DNA from: a virus
IMG/VR virus record: IMGVR_UViG_3300028920_000013
Span: 1-43,554 of that record
Length of the DNA: 43,554 nt
Reading direction: 5' to 3' (one strand)
The notes beneath the pieces are model-generated. The model did not search any database, was not told the DNA's origin, and worked only from the letters and a program-made list of their open reading frames with translations. Of this stretch, positions 35,435-43,554 are shown piece by piece; positions within the stretch are counted from its first letter, which is position 1, and each line of letters opens with the position of its first letter. A program made the position numbers and the translations under genes.

Positions 35435-38401
35435 CTATTCTTTCAAAAATGGTAAAAATGTTTCAAGTGCTTCTTTTTTTTCTTTCTGCTTTTTAGCTTT
35501 ATCTAGCAAAAATTTACGTTCTGAACTAATTTCACGCTTTCGACTATCAAGTTCATATTTCTTACTTTTAGCAATATCAAATGGAGTAACATTTAATCCA
35601 AATAATAAATCTAAATATAAGCTAAAACTATCCTTGTCTTCTTTGCTAGCTTTTCTCCAATATGAAGTAACTCTCAAATTATCTAAAACCCAATTTTTAA
35701 TTTTCTCTCTTTTAAATTTACTTTCAGGTAAATTCTCATTAGCCAATGGTCTTCCAGTAAAAAAATTCTTATTACCAATAATTTCAAACCAACCTTTAAT
35801 TAAAGGTGAAGTAGCTGAAACATAATTTTTAATCTGAAACATTGTAGCTAAATCTTGAAATGGCAAATCAGGTTTGAAATATTTTTTACCCGGTAACCTA
35901 ACAGTTAATTCCTCTTCTCTTAACCAAGGTGGCAAAAATTCTTCTTCTTCGGCGGCTGAAAATTGTTCAATAGAATCTTTAGCGTGCAAAGCACCAGTAT
36001 ATTTTCCGGGTTGAGCCGCCATTTGCTCAAGCTGTAAAGGAATATTTTTTCTAATCCAAGTATAAAAAGGAATTATTCTTTTCAAAACTTTTTGTTCAAA
36101 ATCAGTTAATTCAGAATAATCAAATAAAAATTTCTTGGTATGAATAGCTGCTTGATCAACTGGAACCCCTTTAGCAAGCTGGTCAACAAATAAAGCAACC
36201 CTAGCATTATTTTCAACTGTGGTTCCAACCTTTCTAGTTTTAGCGGCTGCTAAATCAGCCATCTCAAGCGCAGCTTTTCCCGGACGCTGTATAAATTCTT
36301 TTGCCTTTGGTTTAATTCTAACTTTTTGCAAAAAGTCACGACCAGAAAAACCAGTTCCTAAAATATCTTCAGTTAAAGATAGTTCATAAAGTTCTGACAA
36401 TTTCCAATCTTGACCACCAAGTTTAACAATTTTATCTTTTACTTTTCCACCTTTCCTTAATTGTCTGCCATACCATTGAATTTTATTTGCAGTCCTAAAT
36501 CTGTTTGGATTCTTTAAACCACCAAGAAAAGTTAAATAAATATTAGATATAGCATTACGAGAATGAAATGAAGGAAACAATGAAGTAACTGAAGTCTTCC
36601 AAATATTTAAGACATCATCATATAATCTAAAGAAATCATCAATCGCACCAATATCTAATTTATTCATTACTAAATTAAATTCTTTAGCAACTTCTGGCAA
36701 CGCAGCATATTTTTGTTTATTAAATTCAAACATTTCAAAACCCTGTCTAGATAAATCTTCAGCATTCATCTTTTTAGTAAGCCTTCTAACATAACTATTA
36801 TTCACAAGCCAATCTAAATTTTCTTTTTTTAAAGTCAAAAAATCACTTTCAGTTTTTCTAGCTGCAAGCCATTTAGCAGCGTCAGCTTCAAATTGAAAAT
36901 GTTGTTCTCCAGATTTTGCAGCTTTAACAGACTCTTCAATTGTCTGATCCATTTTACCAGCTTTAACTAAACGACCTCTTCTTGATCCAGTTAAAACTTC
37001 TTCTGGTGGCAAACCTTTTAAAATACGTTTAACATATCCTTCTTCAATAAAACTTTGTGGATCTCGAACTCCTTTAATAACTTCTTTATTCCATAAATCC
37101 CGAAGTTCATCTTGTAATTCCATAACAACATTTCTAATTTTTTCATCTTTAATATCAGTTAATTCACGGAGTTTAGATGGAGTGACAGAAATCTCTTCAG
37201 AAACTTTTTGTTTAACAGCTTGAGTAATATTAGCAACAGCACCGCCCTTACCAGACTGTTTTTCAAAAGTCTTTGCTTTAGCAATTGCTTCAGCATAGTT
37301 ACCACTTTCAATCAACTGCCTTGGTGATTGATCTAAATTTTTTACAGCTTTTAATTTGAAAAGTTCATCAGCTTTATCTTTAATCGCTTTAATCTCAACA
37401 TCATAATTAGACATCTTACCCAAAAATTTCTCAAGTTCAAAAGTAACTTGTTCTCTTTCCCTTAAAGTAAAATCCTTGAATCTTTCAACAGTGGTTAAAA
37501 TATTTTTATTAGCTGCTAATTCTCTAGATGTTTTATATGCTCTACTTTTTAAAAGTATATCAAACTTTTCAGCTTGAGTTAAATTCTTTGATTTTAATAT
37601 CTTATAATTTGGATTGAATAATTCACCAATTAATTTTGCCGGTTTTCCCTTAACCGCAGTCCTAATAACTGGCAAGTCACTAATTCTTTTAGTAACCTTA
37701 CTTACTGGTTTGAAAGCAGCGCTGGTTAAATCTTCTCCTTTACCTGCAAATCTAACTGCTCGCTTGGCAAAATATTTCTCTGGGGCTTTATCAGCAATAG
37801 CCAAAGTTCTCTTAATTGCTTTAGCATAAATTTCTGGATCAGCTTTTTGAACTGCTTTAGCTGTTAATTTTTTTACACCCTTTTTTCCAGCAGCTTCAAG
37901 TTCTTCTTTAATAATTTTTTCAAAAACTTCCTTGCCAGCTTTATTTAATGGTTTCATTCCTCTACCAATAATCATTGCTCCTTTACCATAACCAAAAGTT
38001 ACATAAGTTGTTGGATCTAAAAGAACACCGCCAACAAAGTCAACGGCGCCCTTGGTTACTTTTCCAAAAGTTGTTTCTGGTTTCCAGCCAAGTTCAGAAG
38101 TTAAATCAGAAAATTCAGTTTTCTCTTTACCAATAAAACCTTTAGAAAATGATCCAGCTAAATCAACTTTACCATCTTTATTAATCAAATCTAAAACTGT
38201 ATTAGAAACTCCATAATAAGGTCGTTCTAAAATATCAATAACTTTTAATGCACCACCAAGAACTCTTCCGCCAAAACTTTTCTTTCTATCAATACTTCCA
38301 AATAATTCTTCATTTGAAACTTGTCCTGCAATTTTAGGTTCTTGAGTTTGTTGGGCTGTATCAAAAATCTTCTGTCTTAATTGTTCATCTAATTGTGCCA
38401 T
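35435..38401 (-). CDS. Large internal virion protein, 988 aa
   Basis: A very long, basic, helical protein. Residues about 40-130 hold several Gly-rich hydrophobic pieces (FGGRVLGGALKVIDILERPY, GAVDFVGGVLLDPTTYVTFG) that could enter membranes. A later conserved-looking block has TSLFPSFHSRNAISNIYLTF and KRIIPFYTWIRKNIPLQLEQ, which reminds me of large polyvalent virion proteins of podoviruses. It is probably packed in the head and ejected with DNA, perhaps to form a channel. No enzyme motif is evident. Confidence 0.6.
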   Translation of the reverse strand: MAQLDEQLRQKIFDTAQQTQEPKIAGQVSNEELFGSIDRKKSFGGRVLGGALKVIDILERPYYGVSNTVLDLINKDGKVDLAGSFSKGFIGKEKTEFSDLTSELGWKPETTFGKVTKGAVDFVGGVLLDPTTYVTFGYGKGAMIIGRGMKPLNKAGKEVFEKIIKEELEAAGKKGVKKLTAKAVQKADPEIYAKAIKRTLAIADKAPEKYFAKRAVRFAGKGEDLTSAAFKPVSKVTKRISDLPVIRTAVKGKPAKLIGELFNPNYKILKSKNLTQAEKFDILLKSRAYKTSRELAANKNILTTVERFKDFTLREREQVTFELEKFLGKMSNYDVEIKAIKDKADELFKLKAVKNLDQSPRQLIESGNYAEAIAKAKTFEKQSGKGGAVANITQAVKQKVSEEISVTPSKLRELTDIKDEKIRNVVMELQDELRDLWNKEVIKGVRDPQSFIEEGYVKRILKGLPPEEVLTGSRRGRLVKAGKMDQTIEESVKAAKSGEQHFQFEADAAKWLAARKTESDFLTLKKENLDWLVNNSYVRRLTKKMNAEDLSRQGFEMFEFNKQKYAALPEVAKEFNLVMNKLDIGAIDDFFRLYDDVLNIWKTSVTSLFPSFHSRNAISNIYLTFLGGLKNPNRFRTANKIQWYGRQLRKGGKVKDKIVKLGGQDWKLSELYELSLTEDILGTGFSGRDFLQKVRIKPKAKEFIQRPGKAALEMADLAAAKTRKVGTTVENNARVALFVDQLAKGVPVDQAAIHTKKFLFDYSELTDFEQKVLKRIIPFYTWIRKNIPLQLEQMAAQPGKYTGALHAKDSIEQFSAAEEEEFLPPWLREEELTVRLPGKKYFKPDLPFQDLATMFQIKNYVSATSPLIKGWFEIIGNKNFFTGRPLANENLPESKFKREKIKNWVLDNLRVTSYWRKASKEDKDSFSLYLDLLFGLNVTPFDIAKSKKYELDSRKREISSERKFLLDKAKKQKEKKEALETFLPFLKE

Positions 38402-38404
38402 ATT

Positions 38405-39715
38405 TTATTTTAAGCCCATTCCCTTCATTGTATCTTCAACACCTTCACCACTAAACATTCCACCAAAAATATTTTTTACTGTATTAGTAAATCCGCCGGT
38501 GCTTTGATTTGGTTCTTTTGTTGGTTTTGGTTTCTGGGTACTCGTAAATCTTGGTGTATTCTGTGCTGATTCCTGTGGTAAAGGAGTTGTACTAAATATA
38601 GAATTTTGAGGTAAAAAATAACTTTGCATTTCTGACTGATAAATTTGCTTCTGCTTACTCATCATTTCAACATCTTGAATATAACTTTGAACATTCTGAC
38701 TTTGTTCAATTTTATTAGCTTCATCTTGAGTAATTGTTGAAACTGGTCCACTTTGATTTAAATTAATTCCTGCACTTGGGGCATAACTTTGATTAACTTT
38801 AAAATAAGTTCCATCTTCATTTTTAATATAACCAACACCTGCGGGAGTCATTAAAGTTGAACCAACTCTAGACATTAATGGATCTTGAATTGTTAATGTT
38901 GATAAATCTAAATCACCTTCATTCATTTGTGTAAATCCACTAGCATTATCATAACGATTAAAAGCTAAATTTCCAATTCTAACTCTTTGTTCATTTGGAT
39001 CATCTGATTTAATTGCTTTATTTGGTGTTAGATAAACTTCATAGCCACCATAATTTACACCACTTGGAGCAAAATTATTATCACTATCATTTATATTTCT
39101 AACAATAACATCAGTAAGTTGACCATTATCATTAGTATTCATATCAAGACGATAACGTTGTGGATTAATTTGAGCGTCACGCCAAAAAACTTCTTGATCA
39201 CCTAAATAATCAATTGCTTCAGCAACAGCGTCAATAATATCAGTATCAACAGTTGAAGCTAGTAATACTTGACGTTGATTTTCTAATTCCTCTTTTTGAA
39301 GATTAATATAATCTTCCATATATCCAAACATACCCTGAACATTTCCAAAAGCTAATACTTGTTTATCAGACCAAACATTTTTCCAAGTTTCTTTCAAATC
39401 TCTTTCTAATGTATCTAATGAATCAGAAGAAATACTATTAGTAAGATTAAATTTATTTTTATCAAAACGAAGTTGATTCATATCATTAATCAAAGTAGCA
39501 GTTTTAGCAGGAGTAACTCCAGAATTTAAAGTTTCAGTTATTAATTTTTGCCATTCATCATAAAATTTTTGACTTTTAATATTGCCAAAATCATCACTAT
39601 AAAGTGACTTAAGTTCTGCTAACTTAATAGAATAATTTTCCCAAACAACAGTTTCACCTTGCTTACCACTTCCGCCGCTTGTTGGTCTTTTAGTTGTAGT
39701 TATAAATAAAGCCAT
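38405..39715 (-). CDS. Internal virion protein, 436 aa
   Basis: The N-terminal region is helical (WENYSIKLAELKSLYSDDFG, KFYDEWQKLITETLNSGVTP), the middle is beta-rich (NYGGYEVYLTPNKAIKSDDP) and the C-terminus is a Gln/Ser/Thr/Pro-rich tail. It lies between two other large virion proteins with gaps of only three to four bases. It is probably part of the ejection apparatus or core. There is no family match from memory. Confidence 0.5.
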   Translation of the reverse strand: MALFITTTKRPTSGGSGKQGETVVWENYSIKLAELKSLYSDDFGNIKSQKFYDEWQKLITETLNSGVTPAKTATLINDMNQLRFDKNKFNLTNSISSDSLDTLERDLKETWKNVWSDKQVLAFGNVQGMFGYMEDYINLQKEELENQRQVLLASTVDTDIIDAVAEAIDYLGDQEVFWRDAQINPQRYRLDMNTNDNGQLTDVIVRNINDSDNNFAPSGVNYGGYEVYLTPNKAIKSDDPNEQRVRIGNLAFNRYDNASGFTQMNEGDLDLSTLTIQDPLMSRVGSTLMTPAGVGYIKNEDGTYFKVNQSYAPSAGINLNQSGPVSTITQDEANKIEQSQNVQSYIQDVEMMSKQKQIYQSEMQSYFLPQNSIFSTTPLPQESAQNTPRFTSTQKPKPTKEPNQSTGGFTNTVKNIFGGMFSGEGVEDTMKGMGLK

Positions 39716-39719
39716 AATT

Positions 39720-41366
39720 TTATTGATTATTCTCCTCTACCATTGGAATATTTAACTTGGCACCAGAATAAATCAAATTCGGATCTTTAATTGTTGGATT
39801 AAGTTCAAGTAATCTATTAATATCTGTATTATATTTTTTAGCCAATTTCGATAAAGTATCACCACTCTGAATAGTAATAGTATTAGTTGTTGGGGCAGCC
39901 ATCTGTTCTGGTTCATTAACCTTTGGTGCTTCTTGAGTCTGTGATTCAGGTTTTGAAACTTCAGTCTTTGGTCCTTGATCAATCGTTCCAGTCGAACCAG
40001 AAATATCTGATTCAGGTGCAACAGGAGTACTTGGTGAAATTTCTTTAGCCAATTCAACAGTTGATTTTTCAGCTACTTTACCAGTAGGAATATCAGTAAC
40101 CTTAACTTCTTTAGCTGCTTCTTCTTCAGAAATTCCTCTAGCTTGAGCTTCAGAAACTATTGTTTCAGCAGCAGCAGTTTTCTTTGCAGCAATGTCTTCA
40201 GTAATTTGAGTTAAATATTGATTAACATCAACATTATAAAGTTGATTCAAATTATTTAATTTTTGTCTAGCAATATTAAAATTTTCAATAGTATTATTGC
40301 TATATCTACCATTATTATAATCATCTAAAGTTTTTTCACCGACTTTAGTTACTCCATCAAAATTAATATTTATTTTCATCTGATCAAACTGATCAGCATA
40401 TGGTCGTAATAATGGATTTGAAGATAAATCAGAAATCTCACTATTAATTTGACGAAGATTAGCTTCTAAAACTGGAGTTAATTTTTTTGAATTAGATAAT
40501 AATTCTTCTTGCTTTTCTTGTTGATAAGCCTTAAAGAAAGTATTTTGAACATAATCATTTGTTTTTGCCTGCCAAAAATCTTGAGCAGAATTATATTTAA
40601 CACCATCAATAACAAGTGGTACTCTTTCATTTGTTGAATTTCGTAAATTAGTAGTAAAGAAATTTAATAAATCAGTAGATTCAACTGGCTTTTGCATATT
40701 ATCAATTGCCAAATCATTAAAAGAATTTTGAATTTTTGTTGATTGAACTTGAGATTTCAAATTTAAAAGCAAAGTATCCCATTTAGCAACTTCTTCAGTA
40801 TTATTTGATCCAGCAGCTAAATTTCTTCGTGACTTAACTTGATCAATTGATTTATTTAATAAATCTAATGATTTATCCTTTATAGCATAATTAGCTTTTT
40901 CAACAACAGTATTAGTAACCATTGTAAATTTAGCATTTTCAGCTTCAACTATTTTATCTTTAATAGTATTTTTTAAATCAATATCAACTGCATTTTCAAG
41001 TTGATTTTTCAAAAATGTAATATGATTATCAATACTTTTAACTTGTTCACTAACTGCTGAAACAGATTCTCTATAAGCGTCATTAAACTTCTGCGCCCGA
41101 TTAAGTTTTCCTAAATCAGAAATCTGTTTTTTAATTTGAGAAATATAAGACTGATCAGGAACTCTACGATCCTTTTCTTTTTGTAATTCACTTTTATAAT
41201 AATCAATCTGATCAGAGTAACTTAAACCATCATCAATAACACGATTGAGAAATTCGGTTTCTTGAATATTTCTAATATTATTTCTTGCCTGAATAAAAGA
41301 TGTATTCTGACTTTCAATAATATTTCCTAAAGTAACTTCAGTTTTTTTTACGTTAGTTTTTGCCAT
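39720..41366 (-). CDS. Coiled-coil virion protein with LysM domain
   Basis: A 548-residue protein. Residues 20-420 are mostly long helices (SYSDQIDYYKSELQKEKDRR and further), followed by a Pro/Ser/Glu linker. The C-terminal 48 residues form a LysM domain (ITIQSGDTLSKLAKKYNTDI, NRLLELNPTIKDPNLIYSGA). LysM binds peptidoglycan or chitin N-acetylglucosamine. In a virion protein beside the portal it may anchor the tail or injected proteins to the host wall during DNA entry. No lytic domain is seen. Confidence 0.75.
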   Translation of the reverse strand: MAKTNVKKTEVTLGNIIESQNTSFIQARNNIRNIQETEFLNRVIDDGLSYSDQIDYYKSELQKEKDRRVPDQSYISQIKKQISDLGKLNRAQKFNDAYRESVSAVSEQVKSIDNHITFLKNQLENAVDIDLKNTIKDKIVEAENAKFTMVTNTVVEKANYAIKDKSLDLLNKSIDQVKSRRNLAAGSNNTEEVAKWDTLLLNLKSQVQSTKIQNSFNDLAIDNMQKPVESTDLLNFFTTNLRNSTNERVPLVIDGVKYNSAQDFWQAKTNDYVQNTFFKAYQQEKQEELLSNSKKLTPVLEANLRQINSEISDLSSNPLLRPYADQFDQMKININFDGVTKVGEKTLDDYNNGRYSNNTIENFNIARQKLNNLNQLYNVDVNQYLTQITEDIAAKKTAAAETIVSEAQARGISEEEAAKEVKVTDIPTGKVAEKSTVELAKEISPSTPVAPESDISGSTGTIDQGPKTEVSKPESQTQEAPKVNEPEQMAAPTTNTITIQSGDTLSKLAKKYNTDINRLLELNPTIKDPNLIYSGAKLNIPMVEENNQ

Positions 41367-41367
41367 A

Positions 41368-43116
41368 TTAAACTTCTTCTCCTTCCTCGGCTACCGAACC
41401 GCCAGCACGCTGGGCTGCCTGTGCAACTGCACCTTCAGCGCCAAGGGCTGATTGTTGTGGGGCGCCACCTTGTGCCATTGGTGAAGCACCTTCTTCATTC
41501 TCATCTTCACGAAGAGTTGGTTTTTGACCAGCAACTTGTTGAGCCAATTGTTGTTCAAGCATTTGCTTAACCTGAAGTTGTAATCCCGGATTGCGAGAAA
41601 TTTCAATCATCATTATTTGATCTTGTAATTCTTTCTTCATTAACTTCTCTTCATCTTTAGGTGAAGGAACTCCAAGATTCTTCATAGTAGTCTGTTGTGA
41701 CTGAAGTTTAGCATTGAATTTATTAATCTCATCTGTAATATTTCTTAACAAAGTTCCGGGGAAGAAAATGTCTGTCTTATAATATCCACCAATTAGTTGT
41801 TTTCCATTTTTTCCACCATACTCTTCCATTAAAACAAATATATTTGCAAATAATTCTTTAAAAGATTCTGTCCAACGAGTCTGTCTTCCTTTAACTCTAT
41901 TATTAACTGTTTGCATTAAAACAGATAAAGCTCTACCAGTAACAGCTCTAACTCCCTGTCCGCCAAAAATATTTTCATTTAAACCTGATAATTGAAACAT
42001 TGATGACATTCGTCTGGTAATTTCGTTTGATAAATTTGCAGCATTACCACGACGCGGATCAGTAACAATCTCACCTTCATCACCAATATCAATTAAATTA
42101 AAAGCACCAGATTGAACTTCAACTGGATCAAGATTCTTACCAAAAATATATGGAAAAGCAGTTTCAGAAATAACTTCAGACATATCAGCATTTCGTTCAT
42201 TTATTTCAACTTGAGTATCAAGTAAATCTTCAATATCAGAAATACCAAAAGGTTCTGTTGGGTGTAATATATTTGGAATATGAATAATTGGAACAAAACC
42301 CCAATTATGTTCGTCGTGACTTAATCTTTCTCCACCAACAATTAATTGATGAACAGTATCAGTCCAGCAATCCATTAATTTAACCATTCTAATTCCAACA
42401 TTATCAGGAGATTGTGGTCCAACTCTACCAGTTTTAATAGCATTTCCACCATAACTATCTTGATTAATTGTTTGAGTTTCAAATTTAACACCTTCTTTTT
42501 TAGAGTCAGGAAACATTTTATAAGCAGTTTCTTCACTTACATAATAATGATGAATAAAACCAATGACTTTAGTATAGGTATCATCAGACCAAATTATTCT
42601 CACATTTTCTGGATATTTAACATTTTGAATAATAATTTTTTCTTCATCTTCATCATAAAATGGACCTAAAATAATTGAATCACCAAGTAATGATCCATTC
42701 TGAACAGCCGCTTCAAATAAAGTATCAAATTTATTTTCTTGTAAAACATCAATTAATGCTTTTTCTTTAGCTTCTGCCCGAGCAACTTCAATTTCATCAG
42801 TAATATCAATTGGCGGAACATCAACATCAATCGGTTCATTAGTCATAAAAGCAGTATAATTTAAAACTACATTTCTAACGTGATTATAAACACGAGGAAC
42901 TTGTCCACCTTCAGGCTTATAAGTCCATTGATCACCATCAAAAAAATCTCTTAAGATCTGATAACCAACTCGGCGATAACTATCTCCTATTCGATTCTGG
43001 GTACCAAAAACTAAATTAGAATATTGAGTATCTAATTCAGAATCTTTGCCAATAAAATATTTTGTCCATTGATCAGGATTAGCTTCTTGATTTACGATTT
43101 TAGATATTAATTGCAT
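41368..43116 (-). CDS. Portal protein, 582 aa
   Basis: Placed directly after terL and of proper portal length. DSYRRVGYQILRDFFDGDQW near the start, PRVYNHVRNVVLNYTAFMTN and GISDIEDLLDTQVEINERNA are typical of the clip, wing and stem regions of podovirus-like portals. A Gln/Ala/Gly-rich C-terminal tail follows (QQLAQQVAGQKPTLREDENE). It forms the dodecameric channel through which terminase pumps DNA. The stop at 41368 is one base before the next gene. Confidence 0.85.
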   Translation of the reverse strand: MQLISKIVNQEANPDQWTKYFIGKDSELDTQYSNLVFGTQNRIGDSYRRVGYQILRDFFDGDQWTYKPEGGQVPRVYNHVRNVVLNYTAFMTNEPIDVDVPPIDITDEIEVARAEAKEKALIDVLQENKFDTLFEAAVQNGSLLGDSIILGPFYDEDEEKIIIQNVKYPENVRIIWSDDTYTKVIGFIHHYYVSEETAYKMFPDSKKEGVKFETQTINQDSYGGNAIKTGRVGPQSPDNVGIRMVKLMDCWTDTVHQLIVGGERLSHDEHNWGFVPIIHIPNILHPTEPFGISDIEDLLDTQVEINERNADMSEVISETAFPYIFGKNLDPVEVQSGAFNLIDIGDEGEIVTDPRRGNAANLSNEITRRMSSMFQLSGLNENIFGGQGVRAVTGRALSVLMQTVNNRVKGRQTRWTESFKELFANIFVLMEEYGGKNGKQLIGGYYKTDIFFPGTLLRNITDEINKFNAKLQSQQTTMKNLGVPSPKDEEKLMKKELQDQIMMIEISRNPGLQLQVKQMLEQQLAQQVAGQKPTLREDENEEGASPMAQGGAPQQSALGAEGAVAQAAQRAGGSVAEEGEEV

Positions 43117-43117
43117 A

Positions 43118-43554
43118 TTATCTTATTCTTCTTGTTATTTTATATGTTTGTCTATCTGGTTGACGATCCTTTTTTTCTAATAACCAAATTGCCATATAAA
43201 GAGCGACAACATAATCTTGTTCCAACTTTTCATCTTTAATTTCATAGGCTCCAAGCTGATCTTCAAGTCCCGGGATTGGATAACTTCTAATGATTCCAAA
43301 GTTAGGATTATGCTCGACAATCTTACCATCAATTATTTCAAAGTTTCGCTGATGAGTCATTGCTAATTTTAATTGCGCAACTGCTTCACCCTTCTGTCCG
43401 CCGTGTGCGTCAAAGTCATAAACCTTGACTCCCATTTCCTTTAACAATTTTTTTATTAAAACTCCGCCTAAAGCATTGGTATCCATAATTATTCTAGCAT
43501 TATTATAGCTTTCCTTCAAAGTTTTTAATAATGCAAATTGTAATGTTGGACTAC
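43118..43554 (-). CDS. terL: Terminase large subunit, C-terminal nuclease part
   Basis: This is the C-terminal end of the gene that starts at 1229. Bases 43428-43554 repeat 1-127. The fragment carries the RNase H-like nuclease domain: Asp392 in MDTNALGG and a third acidic residue, Asp481, in EQDYVVALYMA, which with Asp335 would bind the two catalytic metals. A TTG at 43519 could be mistaken for a start, but it is internal. The stop at 43118-43120 is one base before the portal ATG at 43116, so terL and portal are tightly linked in the late operon. Confidence 0.92.
   Translation of the reverse strand, partial: SPTLQFALLKTLKESYNNARIIMDTNALGGVLIKKLLKEMGVKVYDFDAHGGQKGEAVAQLKLAMTHQRNFEIIDGKIVEHNPNFGIIRSYPIPGLEDQLGAYEIKDEKLEQDYVVALYMAIWLLEKKDRQPDRQTYKITRRIR
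43428..43554. repeat. Terminal overlap, right copy
   Basis: Identical to 1-127. It lies inside the large-terminase gene and should be counted once when the genome is closed at 43,427 bp. Confidence 0.95.

Overview
The window is one complete, AT-rich, tailed-phage genome that closes on itself. Its first and last 127 bases are identical, and the large-terminase frame reads through that junction without a break, so the unit genome is 43,427 bp and the window edges are arbitrary. The phage looks like a short-tailed (podovirus-type) virus: it has terminase, portal, an SU10-type major capsid protein, a scaffold, large internal virion proteins and tail fibres, but no tape-measure or tail-tube gene that I can recognise. 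TGA is an ordinary stop (ATGA stop/start overlaps at 21495-21498 and 30465-30468). A 3D-domain (RlpA-like) protein and a small Cys/Trp-rich membrane protein remind me of Patescibacteria/CPR proteins; that host guess is weak inference. No polymerase, helicase, primase, integrase or RNA polymerase is visible, so replication and transcription probably depend on the host. Perfect DnaA boxes at 1957, 3103 and 9686 fit this.

Layout. (1) 1-1851, minus: terminase genes, at the head of a late operon that runs leftward through the junction and ends near 14645. (2) 1852-3287: a gene-poor control region with divergent sigma70-type promoters, a terminator hairpin in the late leader, short promoter-terminator units that could make small RNAs, hairpin-rich candidate RNAs, 18-bp tandem repeats and a DnaA-box cluster (candidate origin). 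(3) 3288-7298, plus: an array of small early genes, several of them separated by a GC-rich stem-loop followed by a conserved leader with core TAGTCCTTAACAATTAAC; it includes an ArdA-like antirestriction protein. (4) 7432-14638, plus: AT-richer early/middle genes: a PD-(D/E)XK-like nuclease, an SSB-like protein, a 3D-domain protein, a RusA-type resolvase, a ribbon-helix-helix-like regulator, a glycosyltransferase and several small proteins, with a 490-bp structured non-coding stretch at 9298-9786. (5) 14694-43116, minus: late genes, namely tail/adaptor genes, two proteins with Ser/Thr tracts, a glycan-modifying cluster, holin-like membrane genes, tail fibre, capsid, scaffold, internal virion proteins and portal.

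How it may work together. Host RNA polymerase would read the early array from promoters at 3217 and 7055 and the late operon from 1944-1915. Twice, a 16-nt antisense copy of a 5' leader lies in a 3' untranslated region: the early leader is mirrored at 7369-7384, and the start of the late leader is mirrored directly after the last late stop codon (14678-14693). This suggests RNA-based leader/antileader control and is, to my reading, the most unusual feature. The late operon also carries glycosyltransferases, a sugar-nucleotide epimerase, a deacetylase-like protein, a methyltransferase and a probable kinase-methyltransferase fusion, next to virion proteins with long Ser/Thr tracts. This suggests that the phage decorates its own particle, or alters the host surface, with glycan. 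All product calls come from reading the sequence; no database search was run.
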